A stretch of DNA of 64,000 nt from Massilia violaceinigra (GTDB lineage: Bacteria > Pseudomonadota > Gammaproteobacteria > Burkholderiales > Burkholderiaceae_D): contig NZ_CP024608.1 in assembly GCF_002752675.1 (NCBI RefSeq), positions 4,402,001 through 4,466,000 on the forward strand. Reading direction: 5' to 3'. Shown here in pieces: positions 9,815 to 19,279 of this stretch (the first letter of the stretch is position 1; every line of letters starts with the position of its first letter). The notes below the pieces were generated by a model. The model did not search any database and was not told the origin of the DNA. It was given only the letters and a program-made list of their open reading frames with translations. The position numbers and the translations under genes were made by a program.

Positions 9815-10348
9815 CCGGGCGCGCGCCATGTCGACGTGACCCGTGCGCCGGCTTTTCAACTGGTCGAAAGCCAAACCGAGTGAGCGCCGCACGGCCGCGG
9901 GCGCCATGAGCGCTTCGTGCGATAGGCGAGGTCAGCTAATCCGCAAGCTCCACTTCGATGTGGGAGGGTTTTGATTAAAAAAATGATTGATTGACACGTC
10001 TAGACATATATAATGATATCAAAAGTGCACTTTCGCGCGGCGGAACTGGCAAATCGATGCTCAGGATGATGAGCCGGCGAATCAGGAATTCGTTGAAAAC
10101 GAGAGCTGGTGTCGAAGCGTCTTTCGCAGCAGGTGCCTGACCAGTATTCCTCTTGCCGCGTTAGGACTAGCCTGGCAAGCCTTGGCAGACGCTGGTCGGA
10201 ACGATTAGCTTCGCGCCTGGATGCATTGGAATCGCGATCGCAGTGGACCTGTTTTGTTTGGCTTACGATACGTAGCAGCCGCTAAATGGACCACAAAAAA
10301 TTTGCACGATGAGTGCCGTCCCACCACCTTCCAACACTTGGAGAATGT
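9815..10348. other. 534-base region with a promoter-like signal but no recognisable gene
   Basis: The first 140 bases are GC-rich and featureless; an AT-rich patch follows at about 9970-10025. The remainder up to 10348 has lower GC than its neighbours, no convincing start codon and no family similarity that I can see. It could be a long leader of the small gene at 10349 or decayed sequence. Confidence 0.5.
9987..10014 (+). promoter_or_regulatory. Candidate sigma-70 promoter
   Basis: TTGATT at 9987-9992 and TATAAT at 10009-10014 are separated by 16 bases in a strongly AT-rich patch, unlike the surrounding DNA. A transcript from here would begin near 10021 and reach the small gene at 10349 and its terminator at 10706. 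Function is inferred only from the match. Confidence 0.45.
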
Positions 10349-10684
10349 ATGCCACGTTTAAATATTCGCCGTGACCAGACCGGATCAGCTGTCAGGCCAG
10401 CACTGCAAGGAGAATCTTCCCGGGTTCTGATCGCGCGTGTCAGCTTTCCTAATGGTCTCACTGGTACAGTTTCTGAACATCAAGACATCATTTGGCGCAC
10501 CGCGCATGGCATGACGGGGCTGCATCGGTCGACCAAAGTCCGGGGCATGCCTACCGGTGCCATTGGCTATATCCACAGTATTAATAACGTGTGTATTGCC
10601 GTAAGCCGATTAGACCCAAGGACCGGTACGATCGAACTGGTAGGTGACGTTGGGCATGTCAACGGTGGCATGCACATTTTTTGA
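10349..10684 (+). CDS. Hypothetical small protein, 111 residues
   Basis: I do not recognise this family. The start chosen is the ATG at 10349, preceded by TTGGAGAA. The protein begins MPRLNIRRDQTG, has no signal peptide or membrane segment, and ends GDVGHVNGGMHIF. Its glycine- and isoleucine-rich strands (GAIGYIHSINNVCIAVSRL) suggest a small beta fold. A good rho-independent terminator follows 21 bases after the stop and a promoter-like element stands 340 bases before, so it looks like a single-gene unit. Base composition is less GC-rich than the neighbours, which hints at transfer. Confidence 0.55.
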   Translation: MPRLNIRRDQTGSAVRPALQGESSRVLIARVSFPNGLTGTVSEHQDIIWRTAHGMTGLHRSTKVRGMPTGAIGYIHSINNVCIAVSRLDPRTGTIELVGDVGHVNGGMHIF

Positions 10685-10705
10685 CAGGCATTCGAGCGTT
10701 TTGAT

Positions 10706-10741
10706 GGCCGACAAACTGCTTTTCGCAGCGTCGGCCTTTTC
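10706..10741 (+). terminator. Rho-independent terminator
   Basis: GGCCGAC at 10706-10712 pairs with GTCGGCC at 10730-10736, with an inner stem CTGC/GCAG and a TTTT tail. It closes the small gene ending at 10684 and may also act on the convergent gene ending at 10847. Confidence 0.85.
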
Positions 10742-10846
10742 GCACAGGCCAGGAACGGAAGATGGTCCGGGCGCTTTGGCGCTACCTGGCTTGCTGGCCG
10801 CGCTGGCGCTCGATCCAACGCCTGGCATGGATCGGAAGTCGCCGAG

Positions 10847-11395
10847 TCATATCGCCGATGACGTCGGAACGCGTTTTACGTTAGGCAGCGCTTCGTTTTG
10901 AAGCCATACGATGAATTTCTTCATGTCTGCTTCTCCACCCCGTCGCATCAGCCTCACTTTAATCAGCCGTAATAAACCCTGCTCACTATAACCGTACAGC
11001 GCGGTGCCGGGAATGGCTGCGTAATCGGCGCCCAGCAGGCGTTGTTCGCGCTCGCTGACGGCGGGTGAAATGATCGCCCGGACATCCTTCTCCACGATCC
11101 AGACCATGCCGTCCACCAGACACAAGCGGATCTGAGCGCCGTAATACGCGTAATAGCGGCCGTTCCATTTTTCGGATGCCGAGCGGCGAGCGGCGCGTCT
11201 GATCGCCGATGCGATATTGATGATGTCCGCAGCAAAATGCATGCACCCGCCCACACACCAAAAAATCAATATAAGCGGCAACATCGCGCCAAAGAAGCCG
11301 CTCAATGGCATGGCGATCAGCCAGCCGAGCGTGAGGTAGCAGACGAATCGAATCGAGAGATGAGGCATGGCGCTTACTTGCCGTCGTTGCGGCAT
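10847..11395 (-). CDS. Hypothetical inner-membrane protein
   Basis: A 182-residue protein from the ATG at 11395; an inner ATG at 11368 and an upstream TTG at 11470 are also possible, and none has a strong ribosome binding site. Two adjacent hydrophobic segments near the amino end (FVCYLTLGWLIAMPLSGFFG and the LPLILIFWCVGG stretch) are followed by a soluble, basic domain with YYAYYGAQIRLCLVDGMVWI. I do not recognise the family. It is convergent with the small gene at 10349-10684. Confidence 0.55.
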   Translation of the reverse strand: MPQRRQVSAMPHLSIRFVCYLTLGWLIAMPLSGFFGAMLPLILIFWCVGGCMHFAADIINIASAIRRAARRSASEKWNGRYYAYYGAQIRLCLVDGMVWIVEKDVRAIISPAVSEREQRLLGADYAAIPGTALYGYSEQGLLRLIKVRLMRRGGEADMKKFIVWLQNEALPNVKRVPTSSAI

Positions 11396-11839
11396 TGTCA
11401 AATGGTCGGAGTCCTTGTTTTTCACCGGGCCAGGCAGCGATCCGCCGCCCGAAAACCACACATCATACAACTTGCTGATTGTTTAATCATCTTATCCCGC
11501 GTAGTATGAAGTCGTCGCTGCCGTGACGACCCCGCTTGGGGCTGCCGGCGCCGATCCTGACCTGCGCGAACCCGGCTCCCCGCCTTCCTCGCAACGGCGA
11601 CAGGTACGCGAGGTACCTGTCTCAGTCATCGCTGTTGGATGCTGAAAGCTGTTCCCTACCCACCCAGCTGAACCCGGTCGACCGTGATGCGCTGCGGCTT
11701 GCCGCGACGTTTTTCACGCCGATACGGCATTGCCGCAGGCAAGGCCCCAGCGCGCGGGCAGGGATCGTCATGCGAGGCGCATTGAAGCGTTCAACAAAAG
11801 AACGCGCGCCATTTTCTATTTTCTTCATTGGAGACAACC
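11396..11839. other. Intergenic region upstream of the pectate lyase gene
   Basis: About 440 bases between a leftward and a rightward gene, expected to hold both promoters. I see no clear -35/-10 pair or operator. CTTGCTGATTG at about 11470 resembles the first half of the candidate XylR motif but lacks the second half. A ribosome binding site GGAGA at 11830-11834 sets the pectate lyase start. Confidence 0.4.
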
Positions 11840-13285
11840 ATGAAAACCACCTTACTCGCCGTCAGCCTCATGCTGGCATCCACCGCGCAGGCGGCCCCGC
11901 TCGACGCGAGCACTTTTGTTGGCGCCAGCACGCCCCTGCAAACGGCCCTGTACGGCGTGCGCAACTACTCGGCGCCCGTCCTGGTGAACGGCAAGCACGA
12001 CCCCGCCAGCTACATGGCCGCGCCCAAGCTGCCGGCGTGGCAGTTCGCCCGGGTCGACCCGACCGGCGGCGTGCTCACCTTCGAGCGCCAGAGCGCGCCG
12101 GCCACCGGCTGGCATACCTGGTCGCGCAAGGGCAAGGTGGTGGTCACGGGGGGCGGCGCGGCCCGCTCCGACCGCGTCTACACCGTGTTCAACGGCCAGC
12201 AACTGGTGGCCGCCATCAAGGAAGCCGGCAACGAACCGAAGATCATCCGCGTGGTCGGCCACATCGACTTGCGCTGGAGCCAGAACAATACGGTGTTCAA
12301 GGAATACACCAGCTACGCCGATCAGAAATACGGCGGCTCGATCAACCTGCCGTCGAACACCACCCTGGTGGGCATCAACGACGCCCAGGGCCGGCCGGCG
12401 CGCATGACGGGCACCGCGCTGCTGATCGGCGGCGAACTGGCGCTGGCGCCGGGCGGCGATCCGGAAGCCGATTTCAAGAAGTGGATCAAGGACGGCAAGG
12501 ACGGCGAGGATTATCCGACCTGGACCCGCAACATCATCGTGCGCAACCTGGTGATCGACACGCCGTGGGATGTCAATCCCGAGGACGCGGGCAATGCCTA
12601 CGCCGACGGCATCACCGTCTCGCGCGGACAGAACATTTTCCTCGATCACCTGAGCGTGAGCGATGGCGACACGCCCGAGTCGCTCGCCACCGGCACGTAC
12701 AAGACGCGGCATGACGGCGCGCTCGACGTGGTGCGCGGCAGCGATTACGTCACCATCGCCAACAGCTATTTCGCCAATCACCACAAGACCACGCTGGTCG
12801 GCAATGGCGACGGCGGCCGCGCCTGGAGCGACGAGGGCCGCTTGCATGTGACGTTTTCGGGCAACTGGTGGAGTTCGGTAGCGGCGCGCCTGCCGCTCAA
12901 TCGCTACGGCCAAGTGCACATGTCCAACAATCTCATCACCGGCAACGTGATGACCAAGGAGACCGACGTCAAGTTCGAAAGCGGCACCGATGCGCGCTAC
13001 CGCTCGAACATGCTGGTTGAAAACAGCTACTACAACATCACCGGCCTCAAGCTGTCCGAGTTCTGCGGCAAGGCCATCAAGGGCAAGGGCTTCATCGGCT
13101 TCCGCTCGTCCGGCCACATCTTTACCAGCGACCGCGCCGGCACCAATGCGGTCGACGGCCAGTGCGGCATGGCGCGCCCGGACGCAGCCAACCTGTGGAC
13201 CCCGCCGTATCTGTACGCACTGCAGACGGCGAGCTCGACCCTTCTCGCCGTACCCGCGCAGGCCGGTGCCGGCAAGCTCAAGTAA
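11840..13285 (+). CDS. Secreted pectate lyase, PL1 family
   Basis: A 481-residue protein with a signal peptide ending STAQAA, then a right-handed beta-helix lyase. Family marks are the calcium-site region ENIFLDHLSV-like stretch QNIFLDHLSVSDGD, DGALDVVRGSDYVTIANSYF, NHHKTTLVG and RLPLNRYGQVHMSNN with the catalytic arginine. It cleaves de-esterified homogalacturonan by beta-elimination outside the cell or in the periplasm. Start ATG 11840 follows GGAGACAACC. It lies beside genes for xyloglucan use, in line with a plant cell-wall lifestyle. Confidence 0.88.
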   Translation: MKTTLLAVSLMLASTAQAAPLDASTFVGASTPLQTALYGVRNYSAPVLVNGKHDPASYMAAPKLPAWQFARVDPTGGVLTFERQSAPATGWHTWSRKGKVVVTGGGAARSDRVYTVFNGQQLVAAIKEAGNEPKIIRVVGHIDLRWSQNNTVFKEYTSYADQKYGGSINLPSNTTLVGINDAQGRPARMTGTALLIGGELALAPGGDPEADFKKWIKDGKDGEDYPTWTRNIIVRNLVIDTPWDVNPEDAGNAYADGITVSRGQNIFLDHLSVSDGDTPESLATGTYKTRHDGALDVVRGSDYVTIANSYFANHHKTTLVGNGDGGRAWSDEGRLHVTFSGNWWSSVAARLPLNRYGQVHMSNNLITGNVMTKETDVKFESGTDARYRSNMLVENSYYNITGLKLSEFCGKAIKGKGFIGFRSSGHIFTSDRAGTNAVDGQCGMARPDAANLWTPPYLYALQTASSTLLAVPAQAGAGKLK

Positions 13286-13315
13286 TCACATCACCTTTAC
13301 GATCTGGAGATCACC

Positions 13316-13939
13316 ATGTTTTTTGAGCGATTGCGTATGACTGTCGTTTTTCTTCTCGCGCTGGGCGTGGCGCCCGGGGTGGCCCAAGCGGCCCTGGTGG
13401 CCGACACGGGCACGCCGTCGAACGCCGTCGGCGCTGGCTGGGCTTTTAACAGCGGCCACAGCTACGCGGGCCGGTTTTCCGTTCTGTCCGACCTGACGAT
13501 CAACAGCGTCGAAGGCTACTTCAGCACCGATGCCGGCGCGGTCAGCATCAGCCTGTTCAGCAATCGCGCCGATGGCGAGGGCGGCTTCATTCCGGGTAGC
13601 GCGCTGCGCTCGGCAAGCTTCGCCACCGGCCTGGGCGAGGCGGCATGGCACGGTGCGGCGGGCCTGAACTGGGCGGTGGAACAGGGCAGTTACTGGGTCG
13701 TGTTCACCTCGACCTACGGCAGCGAAAGCCAGGCCAGCATGCCTGGTTCGGTTGCCAGTGCGCTGGACGGTTACGCGCTTGAGCAGGGTGGCCAGTGGCA
13801 TGATGCCGCCGGCCTGGGGCTCGATCAGGGCTTGCGCGTGGACGCCAGCGCCATGGCCGTGCCCGAGCCGGGCAGCATGGCGCTGTTCGGGCTCGGATTG
13901 GCCGTGGTCGGCATGATGAGCCGGCGCAAGCGGGCTTGA
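13316..13939 (+). CDS. PEP-CTERM-sorted exported protein
   Basis: A 207-residue protein with a signal peptide ending VAQAA, a beta-rich body (SYAGRFSVLSDLTINSVEGY) and a carboxy-terminal VPEPGSMALFGLGLAVVGMM followed by SRRKRA. That tail is the PEP-CTERM sorting signal recognised by exosortase, used by biofilm- and exopolysaccharide-forming Gram-negatives. The function of the body is unknown. It starts 30 bases after the pectate lyase stop and follows CTGGAGATCACC, so the two may be co-transcribed. Confidence 0.85.
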   Translation: MFFERLRMTVVFLLALGVAPGVAQAALVADTGTPSNAVGAGWAFNSGHSYAGRFSVLSDLTINSVEGYFSTDAGAVSISLFSNRADGEGGFIPGSALRSASFATGLGEAAWHGAAGLNWAVEQGSYWVVFTSTYGSESQASMPGSVASALDGYALEQGGQWHDAAGLGLDQGLRVDASAMAVPEPGSMALFGLGLAVVGMMSRRKRA

Positions 13940-13959
13940 TGAGTGTATGGCCGAGGGCT

Positions 13960-16035
13960 TCAGGGCTGCTTGGCTGGGGCGCGCGTCAGGCGCCGGGCAG
14001 GGGGGCTTGGCGGCAACGCCGCCATTTTGCCCCCCTCATACAGCTTGAAGCCGCCGACGATCTGTTCCAGGTTGGCGGCCTGCTGCTGCAGGGACTGCGC
14101 CGCTGCCGCCGCCTGTTCGACCAGGGCGGCGTTCTGTTGGGTGGTATCGTCCAGCTCGGTGATTGCCCGGTTGACCTGGCCGATGCCGAGATTCTGTTCG
14201 GCGCTGGCGCCCATGATGGCGCCGATGATGCCGGCCACCTTGTCGGTGCTGGCGACGATCCGCTGCATCGTGGTGCCGGCTTCGGCCACCAGCGCGGCGC
14301 CCTTGTCGACGCCGGCCACCGATTCGCCGATCAGCGCGTTGATTTCCTTGGCCGCCGCGGCCGAGCGCTGCGCCAGATTGCGTACTTCGGAGGCCACCAC
14401 GGCAAAGCCGCGACCCTGCTCGCCGGCGCGGGCCGCCTCCACGGCCGCGTTCAGCGCCAGGATATTGGTCTGGAAGGCGATGCCGTCGATGACGCTGATG
14501 ATGTCGACAATCTTGCGCGACGATTGCTCGATCGAGCCCATGGTGGTCACTACGCTGGACACGATGTTGCCGCCCTGCGCGGCCACGGTGGACGCCTCCA
14601 GTGCCAGCCGGTTGGCCTGGCTGGCGTTGTCCTCGTTGTTCTTGACGGTGCTGGTGAGCTCCTCCATCGAGGCCGCCGTCTCTTCGAGCGAACTGGCCTG
14701 CGCCTCGGTGCGCGAGGACAGGTCCTGATTGCCGGCCGCGATCTCGCGCGAGGCCAGTGCGATCGACTGGGTGCTCATGCCGATTTGCTGGAGCATGCTC
14801 TGCAGGCGCTCGATGAAGGCATTGAAGCTGCTCGAAACGGCGTCGAACTCCATCCCGCCACCGGGCGGCAGGCGGCGCGTCAGGTCGGCGTCGCCGGCCG
14901 ACAGGTCGTCGATGTTGCCCTTCAAAACGTCCAGGCGGTGCATGACCATGCGGATGCCCAGGACGATCAGTATCAGCATCGCGATGGCGACTGGAATCTG
15001 CACCATGCCGAGCGTGTGAAGGATGCGGTCGCTCTGTTGACTGAGCAGATGATTCGGCAGGCTGGTGGCCAGTACCCACGGACTGCCCGCAATGGTGGCG
15101 ATAAACAGGGTGTGGTCGGTGCCATCGCTGCGGTACGCCGATTCCAGCGCGGCTTTGTCGCCCAGCTGCGGCAGTACCTTGACCAGCTGCGCCGCCAGCG
15201 GCGAGCTGGGAGCCAGGTCGCTGATGTTCTTGAGCACGATCTCGCTCTTGATATAGCTGCTGTTGCTGACGATCTTGCCGTCGTGTTCCAGAATCAGAAT
15301 CTGGCCGTGCACGGCCGCTTCCATGTCCGCCACGAGGCGGTTGAAAAAGCCCAGCGTGACGTCGACAGTGGAGACGCCGAACAGCTCATTGTCCTTGTAG
15401 ATGGCCATGGCGCAGTTGGTGCGCGGCTGCGCGCTCGCATCGTCCTTGTAAGCCTTGGCCCAGGCGCACTGGCCTTTGGGTGCCTTGGCGCCACCCTGCC
15501 ACCAGGCTTGCTCGAAATATTTGAGCGACTCGGGCGTATTCCAGTGGGTGTTGACCTGCAGCTTGCCGGCCGCGTCGCGGGCGTAGAAGGTGCTGAATTT
15601 CTCTTTTTCCGGATCGCGCTTTTTCGGTACGGGCCAGATGCCGCCGCCGAACACGTTCGCATCGCCGTACTGGTCGACCAGGCCCGGCAGCAGGGTGTCG
15701 ATCGCGGCGCTGTCCATCAACGCCACGGTCTGGGTGATGGCACGCTGCTGCGCCTCGACCTGCTTGAGTTGTTGAGTGATCTTGATGGCAATGTTGTTGA
15801 CATCATGGCCGATCAGTTGACCTTCGGCGCGTTTCAGCTCCGGCGTGATGAACAGCGCGATGGCCGCCACCGTAATGACCAGCAAGCCGACGAAAATGGC
15901 GGAGAACAGCGCGATGAAGCGCGATTGGCTGGAGCGAAAATAGTCTTTCAAGGCGGGCCTCTGGAGTGGATTGACTGCTGGTGTCGTCGCCGGCAACGCG
16001 AGGGAAGAGTCGAGCGTCGCCACTCGCGCGGGCAC
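13960..16035 (-). CDS. Methyl-accepting chemotaxis protein with periplasmic Cache sensor
   Basis: A 691-residue receptor: a membrane segment near residues 41-62, a large periplasmic sensor of Cache type ([37 protein letters not shown]), a second membrane segment near 345-365, HAMP, and a cytoplasmic signalling domain with the hairpin tip [15 protein letters not shown] region and [20 protein letters not shown] at 16035 is the likely start, though the ribosome binding site is weak. It is divergent from xylX across about 220 bases that hold a candidate XylR operator, so its expression may be tied to xylose. The ligand is unknown; Cache domains often bind small organic acids, amino acids or sugars. 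Confidence 0.87.
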   Translation of the reverse strand: MPARVATLDSSLALPATTPAVNPLQRPALKDYFRSSQSRFIALFSAIFVGLLVITVAAIALFITPELKRAEGQLIGHDVNNIAIKITQQLKQVEAQQRAITQTVALMDSAAIDTLLPGLVDQYGDANVFGGGIWPVPKKRDPEKEKFSTFYARDAAGKLQVNTHWNTPESLKYFEQAWWQGGAKAPKGQCAWAKAYKDDASAQPRTNCAMAIYKDNELFGVSTVDVTLGFFNRLVADMEAAVHGQILILEHDGKIVSNSSYIKSEIVLKNISDLAPSSPLAAQLVKVLPQLGDKAALESAYRSDGTDHTLFIATIAGSPWVLATSLPNHLLSQQSDRILHTLGMVQIPVAIAMLILIVLGIRMVMHRLDVLKGNIDDLSAGDADLTRRLPPGGGMEFDAVSSSFNAFIERLQSMLQQIGMSTQSIALASREIAAGNQDLSSRTEAQASSLEETAASMEELTSTVKNNEDNASQANRLALEASTVAAQGGNIVSSVVTTMGSIEQSSRKIVDIISVIDGIAFQTNILALNAAVEAARAGEQGRGFAVVASEVRNLAQRSAAAAKEINALIGESVAGVDKGAALVAEAGTTMQRIVASTDKVAGIIGAIMGASAEQNLGIGQVNRAITELDDTTQQNAALVEQAAAAAQSLQQQAANLEQIVGGFKLYEGGKMAALPPSPPARRLTRAPAKQP

Positions 16036-16146
16036 AGTTGCTCTGGAAGATTATGCTCACAGGAAACGACTGTCAAACGCCGCACGGTCATTCCGATCAA
16101 TAAGCAACAGCGACGTTCGCCGGCCCTGCTGATAATCATGATCGCC

Positions 16147-16169
16147 CTTGGTGGATTTCATAATTGAAA
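16147..16169 (+). promoter_or_regulatory. Candidate XylR operator, copy 2 (before xylX)
   Basis: Begins CTTGGTGGATTTCATAATTG, ends AAA, and matches the copy at 7370 in 21 of 23 positions, including the inverted repeat TTTCA-TAAT-TGAAA at 16156-16169. It lies 88 bases before the xylX start and about 110 bases before the divergent chemoreceptor start, so it could serve either promoter. Confidence 0.62.
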
Positions 16170-16256
16170 ACACACAACACAAAGGGCACCATCTATCCCG
16201 TGATGCCGGGCAAGGGACATCCCCGGCCGGCATCGATACCAATCGGGAAGAGAGAC

Positions 16257-17429
16257 ATGACAGATTCAGTAAAATCGATGTTGCCGGTCGATGTGGAACG
16301 GGCCTTGCTGGTCGGCCGCGTCTGGCGCGCCGGTACCGGTCCTTCGGTGGTGGTGCTGCGCCAGGGCCAGCTCATCGACATCAGCGCGCACGCCGCCACC
16401 ATGGCCGAGCTGCTCGAACGCGCCGACGCACCGGAAATTGCCCGTAACGCCCCCGGCGACGCGCTCGGCACGCTGGACGAGCTGCTGGCCAACGCCAAGG
16501 CCGGGACCGACAGCACCCGCCTGCTGGCCCCCAACGACCTGCAGGCGATCAAGGCGTGCGGCGTCACCTTCGCCGTCAGCCTGCTCGAACGCGTGATCGA
16601 GGAACAGGCCAAGGGCGACCCGGCCCGCGCCGGCGAACTGCGCGCGGCCATGCAGGAATGCATCGGCGACGACCTCTCGGCCATCAAGCCCGGCTCGCCC
16701 GCGGCGGACAAGCTCAAGCAAGACCTGATCGCGCGCGGCCTGTGGTCGCCCTACATGGAAGTGGGCATCGGCCCCGACGCCGAAGTATTTACCAAGTCGC
16801 AGCCGATGTCGGCCGTGGGTTTTGGCGCCGACGTCGGCCTGCATCCCGATTCCAAGTGGAACAATCCCGAGCCGGAAATCGTCCTTGCCGTCAACAGCCG
16901 CGGCGAAGTGCGCGGCGCCAGCCTGGGCAACGACGTCAACTTGCGCGATATCGAAGGCCGCAGCGCCTTGCTGCTCGGTAAAGCCAAGGACAACAACGCC
17001 TCTTGCGCGATTGGCCCGTTCATCCGCCTGTTCGACGAGCACTTTACGATCGATACCATCCGCAATGCCGAGGTCAGCATGCTGATCGAAGGCGCCGATG
17101 ACGATTTCCACTTGGCAGGCGCGAGCCGCATGCGCGAAATCAGCCGAGACCCGCTCGACCTGGTGGGCCAGGTGTGCGGCAAGCACCATCAATATCCGGA
17201 CGGCTTCATGCTGTTTCTGGGAACCATGTTCTCGCCGATCAAGGACCGTGACGCCGCCGGCGCCGGCTTTACCCATCACCTGGGCGACCGCGTCAGCATT
17301 TCCACGCCCTCGCTCGGCACGCTCGTCAATGAAGTCCAGCGCAGCGACCTGGTCGCGCCGTGGACCTTCGGCGTGCGCGCGCTGTTCGACAACCTGGCCC
17401 GCCGCAGCCTGCCGAGAATGACTCAATGA
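16257..17429 (+). CDS. xylX: 2-keto-3-deoxyxylonate dehydratase (FAH family)
   Basis: A 390-residue member of the fumarylacetoacetate hydrolase family. Its carboxy-terminal half shows FGADVGLHPDSKWNNPEPEI, VAVNSRG-like LAVNSRGEVRGASLGND and NASCAIGPFIRLFD, with the acidic metal ligands of the family. In the Weimberg pathway XylX converts 2-keto-3-deoxyxylonate to 2-oxoglutarate semialdehyde. Length and order fit Caulobacter xylX, as xylB, xylC and xylD follow directly. Start ATG 16257 follows GGGAAGAGAG. It overlaps xylB by 4 bases. Substrate assignment rests mostly on context; an arabinonate-pathway homologue is the alternative. Confidence 0.85.
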   Translation: MTDSVKSMLPVDVERALLVGRVWRAGTGPSVVVLRQGQLIDISAHAATMAELLERADAPEIARNAPGDALGTLDELLANAKAGTDSTRLLAPNDLQAIKACGVTFAVSLLERVIEEQAKGDPARAGELRAAMQECIGDDLSAIKPGSPAADKLKQDLIARGLWSPYMEVGIGPDAEVFTKSQPMSAVGFGADVGLHPDSKWNNPEPEIVLAVNSRGEVRGASLGNDVNLRDIEGRSALLLGKAKDNNASCAIGPFIRLFDEHFTIDTIRNAEVSMLIEGADDDFHLAGASRMREISRDPLDLVGQVCGKHHQYPDGFMLFLGTMFSPIKDRDAAGAGFTHHLGDRVSISTPSLGTLVNEVQRSDLVAPWTFGVRALFDNLARRSLPRMTQ

Positions 17430-18211
17430 GCGAACAGAGCAATCTGACTTACGCGATCTACCCCGATCTTGCCGGTAAAACTGTGCTGGTCACCGGTGGC
17501 GGCAGCGGCATCGGCGCGGAAATGGTGAGCGCCTTTGCACGCCAGGGCGCGCGCGTGTTTTTCGTCGACATTGCCGAGCAAGCGTCGCAGGAACTGGCGC
17601 GCTCGCTGGCCGATTCCGTCCATCCGCCTGTATTCCTGCCTTGCGACCTGACCGATCTGGAAGCGCTCGCTGCCGTGTTTGCCCGCATCGGGCAGGGCGG
17701 CTGGGCGGTCGATATCCTGATCAACAACGCCGCCAACGATGACCGCCACGGCGTCAAGGACGTCACGCCGGCCTATTGGGACCAGCGCATGGCGGTCAAC
17801 CTGCGCCACCAGTTCTTTTGCGCCCAGGCTGCCGCCGAGGGCATGCGCGTCAAGGGCGCCGGCGTGATTCTGAACATGGGATCGATTTCGTGGCACCTGG
17901 CCTTGCCGAACCTGAGCCTGTACATGACTGCCAAGGCCGCCATCGAAGGTTTGACGCGGGGACTGGCGCGCGATCTGGGTGTCGATGGCATTCGCGTCAA
18001 CTGCATCATTCCGGGAGCGGTGCGCACGCCGCGCCAGGAGCAGCTGTGGCACACGCCGGATGAAGAGGTCAGGATCCTGGCCGGGCAATGCCTGCGCGAG
18101 CGGGTGGAAGTGCAGGATGTGGCGGCGCTGGCGCTGTTTTTGTCCTCGGGTAACGCGGGACGCTGCACCGGACGCGACTATTTCGTCGACGCTGGATGGT
18201 ACGGAGCATGA
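17426..18211 (+). CDS. xylB: NAD-dependent xylose dehydrogenase, SDR family
   Basis: A 261-residue short-chain dehydrogenase. The nucleotide-binding motif TGGGSGIG is near residues 25-32, NNAAND marks the central strand, and the catalytic set is the serine in NMGSISWH with YMTAK (tyrosine and lysine). It would oxidise D-xylose to xylonolactone, the first step of the oxidative xylose pathway. The ATG at 17426 overlaps the xylX stop (ATGA), and its own stop overlaps the next start in the same way, showing tight coupling. Substrate is inferred from the xylX-B-C-D order. Confidence 0.85.
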   Translation: MSEQSNLTYAIYPDLAGKTVLVTGGGSGIGAEMVSAFARQGARVFFVDIAEQASQELARSLADSVHPPVFLPCDLTDLEALAAVFARIGQGGWAVDILINNAANDDRHGVKDVTPAYWDQRMAVNLRHQFFCAQAAAEGMRVKGAGVILNMGSISWHLALPNLSLYMTAKAAIEGLTRGLARDLGVDGIRVNCIIPGAVRTPRQEQLWHTPDEEVRILAGQCLRERVEVQDVAALALFLSSGNAGRCTGRDYFVDAGWYGA

Positions 18212-19279
18212 GCATGGAACAGCCTGTTTGTCTGTGGCCGGTGGGTGCCGAGCTGGGGGAAGGCCCGATCTGGCATGCCGCCAGCAATTACGTGTATTTT
18301 GTGGATATCCGCGGGCGCCAGGTGCATCGCTGCGCGGCGGATGGAACGCAGCGGAAGTCGTGGAGTGCGCCGGGGAGGCCGGGGTTTATTGTGCCGGCGG
18401 CCGCTACCTTAAGCTCCGTCGTTCCCGCGCCAGGGCGGCCCTCGGCGGGGGACCAAGTCAGTGGCGGCATGGAGAACTTGGGTTCCCGCCTGCGCGGGAA
18501 CGACGGTGGTGTAGCTGGGGCTGATAACCAAAGCTCCGTCGTTCCCGCGCCAAGGCGGCCCTCGGCGGGAACCCAAGTTCGTACTGGCACCACCGGCTTC
18601 ATCGTCGGCCTCGACGACGGCCTTTACCATTTCAACGACCAAACCGGCCAGTTCTCCCCACTGCGCCCCATCGAAGCTGACCTGCCCAACAACCGCTTCA
18701 ACGACGGCTTTGCCGCCGCGGACGGCTCGCTCTGGTTCGGCTCGATGGACGCCGGCGAAACCGACCCCACCGGCTCGCTCTACAGCCTGCACCCCGGCGG
18801 TCGTCTCACCACCGTCGACAGGCGGCTACATCATCACCAACGGCCCGGCCATGAGCCCGGACGGCAAGACCCTGTACCACACCGATACCCTGGGCAAGAA
18901 GATCTACGCTTTCGACGTCCTGCCCGACGGCACGGCCACGCGCAAGCGCCTGTTCATCGTCACGCAAGCCCCCGGCCACCCCGACGGCATGGCCGTGGAC
19001 GCCGACGGCGGCATCTGGGTCGCCATGTTCCGCGGCGCCCGCATCGACCGCTACAACCCGGCCGGCGAACTGGTGGGCACGATAGCCTTTCCCGTCTCCA
19101 ACATCACTAAATTAGCCTTCGGCGGCGCCGACCTGCGCTCCGCCTTCGTCACCACCGCCTGGAAGGGCTTGAGCGAGGACGAGCGCGCGCGCGAACCGCT
19201 GGCCGGGGGTCTGTTTACCTTCCGCACCGACACGCCGGGCCTGGCCCAGCACACCATTTCGCTACAGGATATCGTTTGA
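18208..19279 (+). pseudogene. xylC: Xylonolactonase (SMP-30 family), repeat insertion plus frameshift
   Basis: The first 67 codons from ATG 18208 are a normal SMP-30/gluconolactonase start (GAELGEGPIWHA; YVYFVDIRGRQVHRC). At about 18411-18581 the frame runs through a REP-like repeat that translates as non-family residues such as SSVVPAPRRPSAGTQV, then family sequence resumes (GFIVGLDDGLYHF; NNRFNDGFAAADGSLWFGSM). After GTC GAC at 18814-18819 an extra A at 18820 shifts the frame; the correct frame continues GGYIITNGPAMSPDGKTLYH to the stop at 19279. The gene should hydrolyse xylonolactone, a step that also happens spontaneously. As written, the protein would be truncated and altered. A sequencing error could explain the single base but not the repeat. 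Confidence 0.85.
18411..18581 (+). repeat. REP-like repeat cluster inside xylC
   Basis: Two direct copies of a 40-base unit (18411-18450 and 18531-18570, starting AAGCTCCGTCGTTCCCGCGC) match at 38 of 40 positions and lie exactly 120 bases apart. An inverted unit at about 18476-18507 (ACTTGGGTTCCCGCC, CGGGAACGACGG) lies between them. Related units occur at 22221-22326. This is the form of REP/BIME elements, which are normally intergenic. Confidence 0.8.

Noticed and set aside
10017-10207. 62-codon open frame in the region before the small gene
   Set aside because: No start codon and no recognisable sequence; an open stretch of this length is not unusual.
11465-11490. Possible fourth copy of the XylR motif before the pectate lyase gene
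   Set aside because: Only CTTG-TGATT matches; the TTTCATAATTG part is absent and it is 370 bases from the gene start.
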